Assembly (NCBI GenBank): GCA_032173965.1
Contig: CM063292.1
Span: forward strand, 2,308,001 to 2,372,000
DNA length: 64,000 nt
Direction: 5' to 3'
Source of the DNA: Sitta carolinensis
Lineage: Eukaryota > Chordata > Aves > Passeriformes > Sittidae
Shown: piece by piece, positions 11,236-24,713 of the stretch
How the letters are laid out: the number at the start of each line of letters is the position of its first letter
Numbering within the stretch: position 1 is the first letter of the stretch
Notes under the pieces: model-generated
The model's input: the letters and a program-made list of their open reading frames with translations, nothing else
Told to the model about the DNA's origin: nothing
The model's database searches: none
Translations under genes and position numbers: made by a program

Positions 11236-14200
11236 TAAAACCCCTGTGGTACAGAGCGAGACGATGCTCCTGGTGCTGCTTTTCCATCACAGTGTGCCCA
11301 AGGGCTGCAAAAACCAGCTCAGAGGCTCCTCTCTCCTTATCAAATTGAGCTAAACCTCTGGTTTTCCAGTAGCTCTGCGTCAGGAGGCAGCAGGGGAAAT
11401 CTGCCTTCAGATCTGACTGGATTAGGACTCCACAGCCTGAGAATTCCTCTTGTGCCCATGGTTTTTATCACCACCCGTGTCCCCACAGATGGTCTCGCTG
11501 CCCATATAACGGCCTGGGAGATATTTATTTGTTGGGAAAGGAATTAATCCACAGTTTTAATCCTGCTGAGCTTCCAGCTTTGCTGCTGCAGTGCCGTGAG
11601 GAATTCCTCAGGTTAGCACTGAGCTCTGTTCTGGGGAAAAAAGGGAAGCAATTTTCTTTCCATGGGCTGGTTCTCCCTGCTTAATGCTTCCTCTGCAGCA
11701 ATCCCAATTCCTCTCCATCCCATGGCCCAAGGCCTTATCCTTCTGCTCCTGCATTTCTGCACTTGGCTTCCCTGCAGGGAGGCAGCTCCACCCGCTCCTC
11801 CTCCTCCTCTTCCTCCTCCATCGCCTTTGCTTCCTCTCTGGAGGTGCCTCCCCAGGCTGGGGTGCAGCAAGAAGAGTGGCTTGCATTGATCTGTCTGCTG
11901 CCACGCTTGCATCTCCCTCCTGAGGGATTTGGGCTCACTTTGAGCCTGGCAGCATTCAGGAATCACTCTCTCCATCTTTCATGCTGCCGAAGCTCGGCTC
12001 CTGCTGGCTCGCCCCAGGCCCTTCCCCAAAACCCCTGAACGTGTTCAGCACCGGCCCCACAACCCCCTCTGGCATTCTGCAGCTGGACCAAGCCTTTATT
12101 CCCTCCCTCTGGAGCTGTTTCCAGCCTTTCCAACCTCGCTGACCTCGGTACAGGCTGTGGCAGCAGCTCCACCTCCCAGCCCGTGTCCCCTGCCACGCAC
12201 CAGCCATGGCATCTCCCTCTGAGCATGGATTCTGCTCAGCCCCTGGCAAATTCCCGTGCCAGGAGCCGTTAGTGGGAATGTCGTGGCTTGGCCAAGCTCC
12301 CTAATTCCAAGGTTTGCCTCCAACACGCCCGTGCTGGCGCCCAGAGCTGCGTCTGTGCTGCCGCGTGGGTGGTGGGGAGCAGGTTCAGATGGTTTCCCTT
12401 TATGGAGCTGGGGGGAAAAGGTTTTCCTGGGGATTTTTCAGCCATAAAGCTGCTATTTCTTTTCCATGGATGGAGCCTGGGATGTCCTGCTCTGGTGCAG
12501 AAGCAGGGAGTGATCAGGAGGATTGGGGAAGAGAATTCCCTTTTGCCACATCCTAGCTGGTGACAGCAGCCTGAGATCCCTGGACTGGGGAGCTTGGATC
12601 ACATTTATCCAGGAAATTTTAAACGTGGAGAGTTTTCCTATGCATTCCAGCCTCTCTCCATTGCGCTGCTGCCTTCCAGTCCCTCTCTGGGAATCCTGGC
12701 CCTAAGGGAATGCTGGGGGATCCTCAAGCTTTGTCCTGGTTGGGGTGAGGTGGCCTGGGCTGATATTTATAGGAACTATCTCAGTGCTGGTTCAAAAAAC
12801 CCCACGGAGTGCCGGGCTGGGTCCGTGTTCTCCGGGACTTTCCCTCGTGCATTTGTCAGTGTCAGCAGGAGTAATTTCATAAATATGCTGGGAGCAGGGG
12901 TGGGGACTTCACCCAGACTTTACGTCAATGTAAACAGCCCTAATTGGTGCTGGAGCCTCATAACTCCAGGATTTCCCCCCCTCCTTGCCCGCGTGCATCG
13001 AGGAAACTTGCGGTGCCAAGGCGAAACGTGTTTTCATTCATAAATCCTGGGAGGGGGGAGCAGGGGCTCGCTGGCATTTCATGCCTGGGGGTGCTTTTTT
13101 TTTACATCCCCCTCTTCACCCTCCTCAATCTGACTTATCACTGGCTTAAAGCAGTGGCAGACACATGGAGTGTTTAATGGGGAGTGCTGGGAAGAGAATA
13201 AAGCCATTTACTGCTCAAATGCTGTGCTGGAGGCGGCTGAGGGCCTCTGGGAGCCTTCATCCCTCTCACAGTCACTCACTCGATGGCCTCTGTGTGACTG
13301 GAACCATGTGAGCTTTGTTAGGGGGGGCAAACCCACCTGCCTTGCACCCTACCTGGGGGTTTCAGGGCTGGGACACCCCCCTGGGGGCTGTGGGATGGGG
13401 GTTTTGCAGGTTGGTTTCTTGGAGCAGGCAGTGATCCCTGTTTTCTTGCTGGCCTGCATCACTCAGAGACTGTTTTGTTTAAAAATCCATCCGGTGCTGG
13501 GGAGCAGCTGGGAAGGGAGGGAGATGGGTGAGGATGTCAAGCAGGGAGGCACAGAGCCCTCCAGCTCCTCCTGGGCAGCCCCCAGCCCAACATCCCCAGG
13601 AGGCAACTGCCAACCCCTCACTCACACTACAGCTCTTTTCTTCCTCTAAAATTAGGCTCCTAAAAGAAATAAAAACCCACTTTGTAGCCCCTGGGGCAGG
13701 GTCCTGCTTCTCTGCAATCATCCCTGACACACAGCAAGGGTTGGCAGCCATGGGATGTGGCTCTTCTGGCTGCCCTGCTCAGTGGGGACGGGTGTGAGTG
13801 TGAATTTGGGGTCCCAGGGGAAGGGGTAGCATCATCCCTTCTTCTCCTTTCGAACAGTGACTCAGTGGGTACAGCACGGAGTGTGGGAGGATTGTGGTCC
13901 CTGTTCTAGGCTGGGAAAAGGGAAACGACTTCTGGTGTCCACACTTAAATCCTTCCCACCCACTCTTCCCCAGATCCAGGGGAACTCAGCTGTTGTGGCT
14001 GCGTTTGCTTCCCACATCTCAGTCTGTGGGGGCTGTGACGGATGGCAAAGCCATGCCACCAAACCGGGGGTGCCCAGCTGGTCCTGGGGGGCTGCCCACG
14101 GCTCAGACCCCTCTGCTGGCAGCCCCAGGAGGCTGTGGCTGCAGCTTCCAGCGCCCGGGAGGCTGCTGTGGGTGTTGGACCTGCCTTGGTGGAGCCAGGG

Positions 14201-14969
14201 GCTGCTCCCACCGCACTCTGGGCTTGCCAGGGTAAATCCAGACTTACACAGAGCTGGGCTCCATCCTCCCCAGGCAGCTCTGCTGTGAAAGGCGAGCCTG
14301 TTGATTTAATCCACGTTTTAGCACCTCTGGGCTCCAGTGCTAAAGGGAAGGGCAGGATCAGGGTATCCTGGAGCGGGACCGGCTGCTCTGTGCCCCGGTG
14401 CTGGGTGCAGGGACGCGCTGGCCCTGGTGTCACCCTGCCCTAGGGCACACACTCGCTCATTTACGCCCTCAGCCCCCTGGCTGACTTTGACGGATTGCAG
14501 ATGTTTTCTCTGCAGCCCGGTCGGTGCGAGAGGAGCGGCTCCGTGTCCATCGGAAGCGCCGTAAATCAGCGCGATGGGCTCCTCAGAAGGGCTTCCAGCC
14601 AGGGCCATAAACATCTTGCCTCTGGCCAGCGTGACATCCGTGGAGCTCCCCGGCCGTCCCCCCGGCTCTATCCCATCCAGCTAGCACTCAACAGCTGATA
14701 ACTTTTCCCCCCTGCCTTTTCTTCCAAGATTTGGGCTGTTCTTCAAACTCCAAAGCTCGGAAGGGCCTCCAGCCAAGAGTTTAAAGCCCAAGGAAAAGGT
14801 TTTGTGAGCTGGGTGGTTTAGCAGTTACAGAACACGTGCTCCAGGACCCCCAGCACAGGCCAGGTTCCCCCCAAGCAGAAGCTCAGTTCCTCCCCAATGT
14901 GCTCTGGTGACTCTGGAAAAGGAAATTTATTTCTACTGGCCACAGCAACTCCCACTTCTTTGGGGAAGC

Positions 14970-14970
<1 letters not shown>
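11236..14970. other. No gene seen; AT-rich element at about 12,855-12,985
   Basis: Mostly unremarkable unique DNA. At 12,855-12,985 a block with GTAATTTCATAAATATGC and the forkhead-like TGTAAACAGCCCTAATTGG resembles a noncoding regulatory element. Open frames are short and poorly supported. Confidence 0.35.

Positions 14971-14972
<2 letters not shown>

Positions 14973-15015
<43 letters not shown>
14973..15015. repeat. A43 homopolymer
   Basis: An uninterrupted run of 43 adenines. The upstream sequence does not match a retroposon I recognise, and no clear target-site duplication flanks it. Confidence 0.95.
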
Positions 15016-15016
<1 letters not shown>

Positions 15017-15799
15017 CAACAAGAAACCTTTGAGCACAATTAAATTTTTTGAACCATAGTCATCCCCTCTGTTCTCCAGTGATTTCCCACCGGCAGGGTT
15101 AGGAAATAATGTTTTACATCATTTTGGCTGCTGCCCCTTGTGAGAGCTGCTGGATTTCAGAGAGGAGCTGGAAGGGATCTTCTGAGCTCACCTCAGCCCA
15201 GGCAGAAGGAGCTGTTTCATAAAGAGGTATAGTCAGCAGTTTGATCTAAAGAAAATAGCAGGGAAAAAAATTCCTGGGTGATGGATACTCTGGTTGCATC
15301 GTGGAATATTAAGTCTTCTGTGAAGGGAAAGATTCCTTGTGAGCACTGCTGCTCTATGTTTCTGGGTCCTTTGGGACCTTAAGGGAAGAGTTGGCCTCCC
15401 AAAAAGTTTATAGTGGCTGTGGTCTGATGTGGTAAAAGCACAGACAAGGGATTTTAATTTAAAGTTGTCAATATTTAATCACTGCACAGTTCATCCCCAG
15501 GTCGCAGCATCCTCGGCAGGATGGCCCGGCTCACAGGGGACATGGTGGGGCTGTGGGACCATCATGAGAGCGGGGGAGTTTTCCAGTCCCTTCTCCTGGT
15601 GCTCTCAGCAGGGTCTGGCTGGGATTTTATCCTGGCTCCCAGTGGATCTTTCCGTATGGGTGGCTGCTTGGCACAAGCCTCTGGCACAGCAGAGCTGCCT
15701 GCCCTGGGAAATGCTCCCGAGAGCCACGGCTTGGCCGGTGGACAGGTATCTGCTGTCTTTTACAGGCACCATCCTGGCTTGGATGCTCTGCCCCCGTGG

Positions 15800-16620
15800 C
15801 CTCCTGCTTTCCCGTGGATCCTGGGGGATTTGGGGCCGGCTCCATGCCGGGGGGGTCGCACGCAGCATCCCGGCCGTGCCGTCCCAGCGCGGAGCCCCGC
15901 GCCGCAGGTGAGCTGCTGGCGGCAGAACAACCGGGAGCCGCTCCCCCACCTCCCGCTCTGCCTCCCTCCCTCCCTGCGGGAGCGTTTGGACAAATAAAGT
16001 TCGGAAAAAATCCGAGCTGGAGCTGCTGACTCCTTGTGCAAGCGGTTTAAAATAGGCCACGCTGTTCCAGGCTGGCGGCAGCCAGCTGGCCCCGCGGCCT
16101 CCCCGCTGGAAAACAACCGGGAACAATAACACGGGAGCCCCGCCGAGCCTGTCACCGCCGAGCGGGGACGTGACCCGCTGCCACCCGGCCTGCCCGGCCC
16201 CGACACGGGGCTGAGGGACCCCGTGGGTGTCCCGGGGCTGGCAGGAGCGGGAGGGCAGCTCGGGGATGCTGGTGAGATTTTCCCTTCGCCGCGCAGGTGG
16301 GATGGCGGGGCGGGGAGCGGAGCCACGGGATGTGCGAAGGAGCATCTCCGGCGGCAGCATCTCCCCCGTGCTGTGCCCGTGTCTCGGCCGCAGCGGGCTC
16401 CTGGGCGATCCCCCCGCTGCTCCCATTGTGTGTCTGAGTTTTGAAGACAAAGCAGCGGCGCTGGCCGGGAGCCCGGCCCGGCGGGAAGTGGCCCCAGGTG
16501 GGCTGGCCGAGGTGCCGGGGGGCAGGTCCCCGTCCCCCCGGTGCCTGAGCCCGCGGTGCCTTTTCCGTGCTCGGCGGTCCTTCGGGGACAGGAAGGGCTG
16601 CATTGTAAGATGGCCTTCCA
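15800..16620 (+). promoter_or_regulatory. CpG island with strong donor
   Basis: A CpG-dense block. A good donor (CCGCAG then GTGAGC) lies at 15,908, and a weaker one (GCGCAG then GTGGGA) near 16,297. This pattern fits a first noncoding exon and an alternative upstream promoter for a + strand transcript. The 416-codon frame on the minus strand is stop-poor because of base composition and is not supported as a gene. Confidence 0.4.
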
Positions 16621-18300
16621 GGATTTCCTCCTGCAGCCCTTGGGGCAGGATGCGGCCGTGCACCAGCTTCCAGGGGAACCTGCAGGGATGCTGGGGTGTC
16701 CTGGAGACTCTCCGCAGCTCCTTTCCGAGCCAGCCCCAGGGCAAGCCCAGCTGTTGTGCTCCTGGAGATCCCAGGATTGGATAATGGCTCGGGACAGGGC
16801 CGAGAATCCAACAAGGACATGAGGGACCAATTAGCCCCGAATGGATCCGGCTCACCCAACAGGTTCATTCAGCCCCCTGACCCCAAAAATGTGTGTGAAG
16901 GAAGCAATGGGATCCCAGTGCAGGTGGGTGAGCTCGAGGATGACCCGTGGCAGTCTCACGGAATGATGTGGCAGTGAGAACTCAGCTGAACACAGAGCAG
17001 GAGGAGCACCGTCCCCTGAGGGAGATCCTGAACAGCAGGTGTGGTGGTGAAGCTTGTGAGGGTGTGAGCAATGTCCCTGGGCTCCCAGGGGTCCAGGGAT
17101 GTCACCCTCATCCCAAACCTGCCTGCACACACAGTGAGACTGTCCCTGCCTTGTTCTCTTGTCCCTGAACACCCCTGCTGGGCTTCTGCTTGGCTTCCCT
17201 TTGTCACGGGGCTTGGATCATTTTGGATCTTCCTTCCAATGTGCTCTGGGAAAACGGGACAGCAAAGGATCCGTCCACAGGGACGGAGCAGCTGTCGTGT
17301 GCTCCAGCAGCACATCAACCCTGAGCTGGGGCATCAACCAGAACCTCCCCAAGGAGTGCAGGAGCCTCCCTGTCACCACCGTGAGGGTGACACTCGCCCC
17401 CTGTGCCCTGACGACGGCAATCCCTTGTTGCAAGGTTTAATGGTTGCCTGCAGCTTGCCTCGAAGAGCTCTGCACCTTGGCTGGGGGGAGGAGGAGGAGG
17501 ATTTGGCAGCCGGGAGCAGGGGGATTAGCAGAGATTTGTTGGATCTCAAGGAGAGAGGTGCCAAGTTTGATTTGTCAGGAGTCCTGCAGGCAGGGACCCC
17601 TGAGGATGCTGCGTGTCCCTGTCAGCTGGATGCAGCACCCAGGGCGGGCTGAGAGGGATCAGGGCTTTCTGTGTGGGCACCAGTGCTGGGGGGACATGCC
17701 AGGGAGACAGATTTTGGTTTGGAATAACCACAGGCTTCCGGACAGCATTGGAGGATGGAGCTCTGTGGGGTGGAGCAAACACGATGCTCCTTGAGATGTG
17801 CAGGTTAAATCCAGCTTGGGTTTAAGCTGAGCCCGTACAGTGCTGGTCCCAAAACACCCTGGGGATGCAGATCCCTGCTTTTGGGAAGCAGGGAAGGGGG
17901 TGAGCTCGTACCAGGGGCACGGAGAGCCTGCAACATCTTGTGTAACAAGGAGCGAGCATCAAAGGGAAATGCCTGAGCAAAGCAATAACCCATGCTAACA
18001 ACAGAAAAAAAAACACCAAAAAAAACCCTCTCCCCTTTCATTTCCCTCCCTCCCCTCTTGACCTTGAAGAATGCTGGAAGGTGTCATGTCATCAGCATTT
18101 CCCAGCCGCTGGGAGCTTGGGGGGGGGGGGAATTTTTTTCTTCCTTCGGGCACCCTGCCAAGAATAACAGCCGACTCCAGCAGGTCGGCACAGGAAGGGA
18201 ACGGCTGGAACCTGATTTGCAGTCAGACGCTCGGAGAGCCAGAATGCGTTTTATTGAAGAGGTCTCCAAGGAGGCATAAACCTTTCCCCCCACCCCCCCC
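16621..18300. other. No gene seen
   Basis: Unique sequence with only short overlapping frames. It contains no transposon or CpG island that I can recognise. Confidence 0.4.
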
Positions 18301-18302
18301 CC

Positions 18303-18360
18303 AAAAAAAAAAAAAAAAAAAAAAAAAAAAGGAAAAGAAAAGGGAAAAAAAAAGCCTTTC
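18303..18360. repeat. A28 tract followed by A-rich sequence
   Basis: Starts right after a C-rich run. A28 spans 18,303-18,330 and is followed by GGAAAAGAAAAGGG and A9. It is low complexity only. Confidence 0.9.
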
Positions 18361-21300
18361 CGATGAAGCTGTATTTTTTTTTATATGCATTTTAAAAGTC
18401 TTTAAGATAAATTTGCTTTTGGGTCATGCTGCTGGTGTTGATTTAGGAATGGGGAGGAATGGGGTGCACGCTGATGTGAGGTTGGGTATGCAACAATCCC
18501 TGCATGGAATCCCTTGGATGAAGGCACATTTATTTTCCTGCTGGGATCAGGCTTCATCTCTGCTGCCTCCAGCAGGCCAGCACATCCCTTGGGATGGATG
18601 TGTTTAGCAGAGGTCAGAGAGAGACACAGGCACAATTCCTCCTAGGAAGGGGATGTTGCTTGCCCAGGAGACAACCTGGGCACAGGTCAAGGGGTCCAGT
18701 GTCCCCATCATGACCAGTGCTCCTGTGCCCCACAGCGTGGGAGGGTGTTGGGGGACCACTGGGCACTGAGAAAGTCTGGAAGGGGAAAATCCCTGCTGGA
18801 AAGCCAGGTTTGGTCAGGAAAGTGATTAGCAGGACACAGGGATGCTCCTCAACTGGACAGACTCAACAGGAGCTGGCAAAGGAGGCGATGCTTGGCCCCT
18901 GTGGAATCTCTGGGAGGAGGGAGGGCTCTGGAACTGGTGGTGCCCCTTGACAGGCATGTGGGGAGCAGGGTTTGGGACTGGCAAACCATGAGCTGGTGGT
19001 TATGGGACTTTGGAAGGTCTGGGCTCACATTCCTGCAGATGCCTTGCCTCAGTTTCCCCAGCTGCAGTCTGTGTGTGACATGTCCAGCACGGCTGATGGG
19101 TTCCAGTGCCATGTGGGGAGGGTGAGCCCACAGTGACAGAGGTCAGTGCCTGTTCCACCTGGATGGTGCACCTTTCCCTGGCATCTGTGCTTGCCATGGT
19201 GGGGCTGGACCCTTCACTGGCCGCTCTGCCTGCTGCATGGCCACGGATTTCAGTCCCGTTATTGCCAACAAAAACCTTTCCAACACAGGAGTTTCTCTTC
19301 TCACCCTTTGGCTACACAAGGGGACACTGATTCCTGATCTGTGCCACTGATTCCTGATCCATTCCAGCCTGCCTTCAGAAAAGAACAAAACCAAACTCCA
19401 TCCATTGCCTGGGCACCCCGAGGCACAGGAGAACCTCCCAAACAAGCTGTTCCCCCAATTCTTAGAGGGAAGACACTGGAGGCAGCCCTGGATCTCCAGC
19501 TCTGGGGTTGAACCTGCTGAGCTCCCAGCCCTTGCTCCTCATCCCCCAGCTGGCTAAATCCAGCAAGATACTCCCAATCAGGAGCACAGGCCGGGCTGGG
19601 GTTGTTTGCAGAGCTCCATCCTTGGGAACACCTGGTACCTTTGGCTCCTCCCAGCTCCAGTTGACTTTGGGGGAGCAGTGACCATGGGTGGTCACACCCT
19701 GCTGAGCCACCCCGGGGTGCCACAGGGCTGGTGACAACCATCCACGGGCCCTCTGCTGTGCTGGCAGCTCAGCTCCTCCTGGCACATTCCCATCCCAGCA
19801 GCAGGACCCGAGGATGAGGTGCAGCAGCCCCCAGCTCCCTTCTAATTCCTTTCCCAGCTGCTTTGCCTCATCGCCATGACCAGGCTGTAACCGGAGCAGG
19901 TCAGCGTTTTGCTGATGGAATGTTTTTTCCATCGGGAAATACCAATTTCTGTGGGAACATCTCAATTTTGACCAATGTTCTCTTTTATTTTTTTTTTTTT
20001 AATTATTTTGGGGGGGAGGGGAAGGGAGAATACTTGAAAACCAGGCTTTTCCAGAGGTTTGCCTCCTGCCATTGCTTTTGGGATAAGCACAGAGGGTGGC
20101 TGTGGCATGAGAAAGGTGGGAATGAAAGGTGATGTGAGAATAAAACCATGGCTAAGGACAGAGCACGGGGCCCTTCAAAAATAGCAAGCGAGAATATTTT
20201 TTGAAAAAGTCAAAATGAACTGGGGCATTATCCTCAAAAATACCTTCACTCTGGATTTCGGAGTAAGATTTGGGCTTTGTCTATCTCTTCCTCTGCTTGC
20301 TTTGTCTTTTCCCAAGTGGTGTTACTTGAGCATCCCCTACATCCACTTGGGTTTGACATCCCGGCAGGAGGGAGAGGCAATGCCAAGGGGATTTTCAGCT
20401 GGGCAGGAGCTGTAAGCTCCACCTGCCTCCCAGGGGGACCAGGTGTGTTTGACTCCAGCCCCGGCTCCAACCCCGGCTCCCGTGGCTGCCCTGGGGGCAG
20501 ATCCATCTTTGACTGGTGAATAACAGGCTGGGAATAGAAAGCTGAAACCAGAGACCGCGTCTTCCCGTTGCGTCTTCGGAGTCATGTGAGAGGTTCCTTC
20601 CCTCCCATCCCACTGGGCAGCAGCCAGGGCTTGCCTAGAAATAGCTCCTGGCACTCACGGGGCAGGACCTGGACCCCACCCCGTGCCGGGGAGCCGATGC
20701 CATGCACGGCCCTGCTGTGGCTCCCTGCAGCAGGGCCCGGAGCACAGCAGGCTTGGAAAACCCTTGGAGCATGAAAAACACTTTGTGCTGCCCACAGGGC
20801 ATGCCAAGTTGCTGGGATGGGTTCGTGCTCTGGAAAGACACAGGGTGTGGAGTCCCTGCTTGATGCCAGCGCCCAAGGGCACTGCAGGGGTCCGGCTGCT
20901 GCTCCCGGGTTTTTACTGCTCTGCAAACTGTTATTATTTGCAGTGACAAACCTTTTCTTCTCTTTTTCAGCCTCCCCCCCCCCCCGCCCCTTCTTCTCCT
21001 CTCCACCCTTTTTTAATAGCAGCCTCTAACAGCCACACTCATTCTTCTTTGTTGACACGGCCCTTTGGCATCAGCACTTGGCATTTGCGGAGCTGCTCGC
21101 CCTGGAAAGGAAAAGAAAAAAACCTCTTTAAAAAAAAAAACAAAACAAAAAAAACAAACAACAAACCTTATGAAAAAACCCCACGACCAGCAACTGGGCC
21201 CTTGTGCCTTGCAGGGGACGTCGCTCCCTCCTGCCTCACAGGACACGGGGGGAATTGAAGCCTGGTGCCAGTGGGGATGAGCAGGAGGAGCAGCACGAGG

Positions 21301-22010
21301 TCAGCGCTGCCCACGGAGGGATTTGGGGCATGGTCTGAGGGTGCTAGATCCTCCGTTCATGGACTCACAGGGTGCTCCTGGTTGCACTCAGCCTCTGTGA
21401 GCACCGTGGCAGGCACCGAAAGGTGTCCCCACATGGCTTTGTCCTCTGGCTGTGACAGGAGCAGCAGGTTCTTTGCTGCAGCCTCTCCGGAAGGGCCAGG
21501 CGGAGCAGAGAGGCTCAGAGTGTCCCCACAGGGCTGTGGTGGCTGTCAGGGGTCCCCTCCTCTCCTCAGAGTCACCTTCCTCCTGCCTGCCTGGTGGGGA
21601 CCATCCCAGCAGTGTCCCTGCATCCTCTCTCAGTGCTCAGCTGTGATTCCAGATGCCATGGCTGTGTCCCCTTCCCCTCTGTCACCTGTGCACAGCTTTC
21701 CTGGGGGGAATTATTTTTTTGCTTCCAGGCTCCCCGCTCTGCAGAGGCAGATGTTCCTGCTCATACCAGCTGGGATCTTGGCTGGGAGCATCCTTGACTC
21801 ACCTGCAAAGGACTGGGGGAAAACAGTTTGTGAGCAGGAGAAAAACTGCCTGGGCTTTTCCAGTGAAAGGAACAGTGAACAAATCAATGAAGTCAGTCCA
21901 GAAGTTCAAAGAAAGGTTGAAGCAGCAGATAAGGGATATATCCCGATTATTTCCATGACCCAGCCCTATCTTTCCCATTTGTAAAATCAGCACCAACTGT
22001 GTGCAGAGAT
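18361..22010. other. No gene seen
   Basis: Unique sequence with scattered homopolymers (a T-rich run near 19,985, a C13 run near 20,978 and an A-rich stretch at 21,112-21,170). No frame has domain-like content. Confidence 0.4.
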
Positions 22011-22014
22011 CAGC

Positions 22015-22041
22015 CTTTTTTTTTTTTAAAAAAAAAAAAAA
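22015..22041. repeat. T13A14 palindromic homopolymer junction
   Basis: A run of 13 T followed directly by 14 A makes a perfect inverted repeat able to form a hairpin in single strands. Confidence 0.85.
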
Positions 22042-22729
22042 GGAAATAAAAGCTTGCCGAGACAAATACAGCTGTTGAGTGCAGAGTTCAAGGTCGCTGA
22101 ACCCCAGAGCAGTGTCCCAGCATCCCGTGGCAGCCACTCTGCCACTGTCACCCCGGGCAGGTGACACTGTGGAGCTCAGACTGGCCGCCCCGTGCCTCAG
22201 TTTCCCCAGGTGGCGCAGCGGGGATCGTCACCCATGCTGGCACGTGGTGGCATTTAAATGTCCCTGCTGGATTGCGAGCAGGGATGATGGCAGGGCTGGG
22301 CTGCCCTTCCCAGTGCCCTTCCCTGCCTGGCTTTGCTCTCGGGCAGGACGCCAGGAGCCCACGGGCGGAGGTGGGAGCCTGGACAGGCGCCGTGGAGGCA
22401 GCGGCTGTTCTGCCTCCCCGGCCACGCACGGCTGGGAATTGCCTCTTTGGAGAAATATTCCCTTTTCAAACACCAGACCCTGCCGAGGATTATCCAGAGG
22501 GGGGTGGCTGGGGCAGCAGTCATGCTGTCTCGAAGGCACTGTGTTGTTTGAAATGCTCTTTAAGGCACTTGATGACTCACAGCAACAGCTGGAAGGAATA
22601 AGCAGTTGGTAATTTCCATATTAACCTCCCGGTCCCAGGGATGTGGGATCTGCAGCACGTGCCTGCTCCTCGGGGTGCCAGGGAATGGGTGCTGCTGGGC
22701 CCTGTCCTGCAAAAGGCAGGGCAAAAAGA

Positions 22730-23065
22730 GATAGAAACTGGGAGAGGGATTGGGACTGAGATGGGGATTGGGGTGGGAATGGAGATAGGGATGAGGATGG
22801 GGAGGGAGATAGAGATAGAAATGGGGATGAGGATGCAGATGAGGATGAGAATGAAATGGGACAGAAATGAAAAAGGAAAGGGTATAAGGATAAGAATGGC
22901 AATAGGGACAGGCACAGGAATGGAAACAGGAATGGGGGTGGCGATGAGAATAAAGATAAGGTTTGGGCTGGCAGTGGGGATGGATGGAGGAATTGAGGCA
23001 GGAATGGGGATGAAATGAGGATGGGGACAGGAACGGGAATGGGGCCGAGGATGGGCATAGGGATA
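22730..23065. repeat. Purine-rich GGGAATGG/GAGATAGG simple repeat
   Basis: About 330 bp of imperfect 6-mer repeats (GGGATG, GAGATAG, GGAATG) on the + strand. It gives M/G/E/R-rich frames on + and P/H/S/L-rich frames on the minus strand. These are repeat translations, not genes. Confidence 0.9.
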
Positions 23066-24713
23066 GGGCCAGCACCCTGTGGGCTGCTCATGCCTCCATC
23101 CTGAATCCCTGCCCTATCCAAACTGGGGGAGCCCCCCCTGCCCCACGAGGCCGATCACAGCTGTTTGTACAGCACCTTGCACACCCGGTGCTGAGTCCTG
23201 ATGCAAAGCAGGGCCTGTCCCCTCCCTCGTAAGGCACATCTGCCCCCGGGGCTTGTCTTTGAGCGAGGGGCCAGCCCTGCCCCACATCCAGCAAGGTCCA
23301 GCGGGATACCGGCCACGAAGAGCGAGCGAGGAGCCATCCTGCTCCCGGCGCTGGGCTCGGAGGAGCAGACCTGGCTGTCAGCACCCGCAGCCCTGGGGTG
23401 GTGTGGAACGCCAGCCCTGGCAGCTCTGGAGGGCTGCGCGCCGGCGGGAGCCGCGGTGGAAAATCCTGCGCTAGGCTCGCCTTGATCCCCGCGCGCCCCG
23501 GGGGACGCGTTTGCCGCCAGGGCATATGTTTTCAGTTCTTGCCGAGGCCGACTTGAGAAATTTTCTCTCCCTCCCAGCTTCTCTGTTGCAAACAGCAACC
23601 GCAGGGCCGGGGCGGCACAGGATGATAAATGAGCTGCTCTGTCCGGGCGCAGCCAAGGCCCGGGAAGCTGCTCCGAGGCCGCGTCCCAGCGGGGTGAGGG
23701 GGGAACGGGGCGGCCGGGGGCTCGTGGCGCCTCTGGAGAGGGGCACGGAGGGTTGGTGTTGCAGGGCAGGGAGGGGAGGGGGGTTTGGCCCTGCTGAGCT
23801 CTGGACTTTGAATGCGGCGTGTTGTTTTCTCGCCCATCTGCGGAGCAGGCGGGAGAGCATCTGTCGGCTGCGCTCGAAGGGTGGGCTGAGCTGGTGGCCA
23901 CGGCTCCCGGGGGAGCTCCAGCTGGGCAACTGGGGCGAGGCATTCCCAGATCCGGTGCTGCCGCCCGGGGTCAGGGATCCCATCCGGCCCAGTGGCCCCT
24001 TTCCATCCGGGAAAAGGGGTGACACCGAGACACCGCGTGCATCTTTAAAGAGCATCTGAGTCATGTCCACCCCGGCGCGCGGCGTTCCCGCTGCCCTCGG
24101 TGCATGGAGCAGCCACCACATCAGCCCTATAAATAAATAAAAATATAACCAGGCTGTCTTCTGGAAACCCCTGAAAAAGCCCCGTGGAGCCAGTTCTCCC
24201 AAGGTATCGTATTCCCGCTTTGTGTGTTGCCTCCCACCCCCTGCTTCTTTACTACCGGAGCCATCTGCGTGGAAACTGGATCCGGGTCCCTGAAGAGCCC
24301 TCCTGCCCCTGCCCGCGCTCCAGCTGATGTCACACAATCTGTTTGATCTCAGGGCCAGTTGCTGGGGAGCACTGGACGCTGTCACCCGCGATCCGGGTGG
24401 GAGGTGACACGGAGGGTTGGTCAGCCCAAGGGGGACCCAGACGGGGCGTCCCGAGGAGTGGTGAGGAGCAAGGGACGCTGTGGCTTCTGTGCCACACACT
24501 GTCTGGGCCTGCTGGCACATGGCTCAGGCATTCATCCTGCTGTCCCTCTGTCCCTGTGTCCTATCCAACCACTGACCTTGCCTCTTTGGGTTTCATTCTG
24601 CACCCTCCAAGCATAGGGAGATTTGCAAGGACAGCACCTGGGATTTTGCAGTGACTTGCCATGAGCCCAAACTCCACAGCGCTGCCAGGAGCAGCCTTCC
24701 TCCTAAGACGACT

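Noticed and set aside
15121..15235. Possible CR1 or LTR fragment (GCTGGAAGGGATCTTCTGAG)
   Set aside because: Only a short stretch resembles the common avian repeat phrase, which is too weak to call.
15605..16868. 416-, 356- and 238-codon minus-strand frames
   Set aside because: Three overlapping minus frames are open at once in a CpG island, which points to base composition rather than coding. No domain is visible.
22560..23121. Minus-strand frames rich in His/Pro/Ser/Leu
   Set aside because: Translation of the purine-rich simple repeat.
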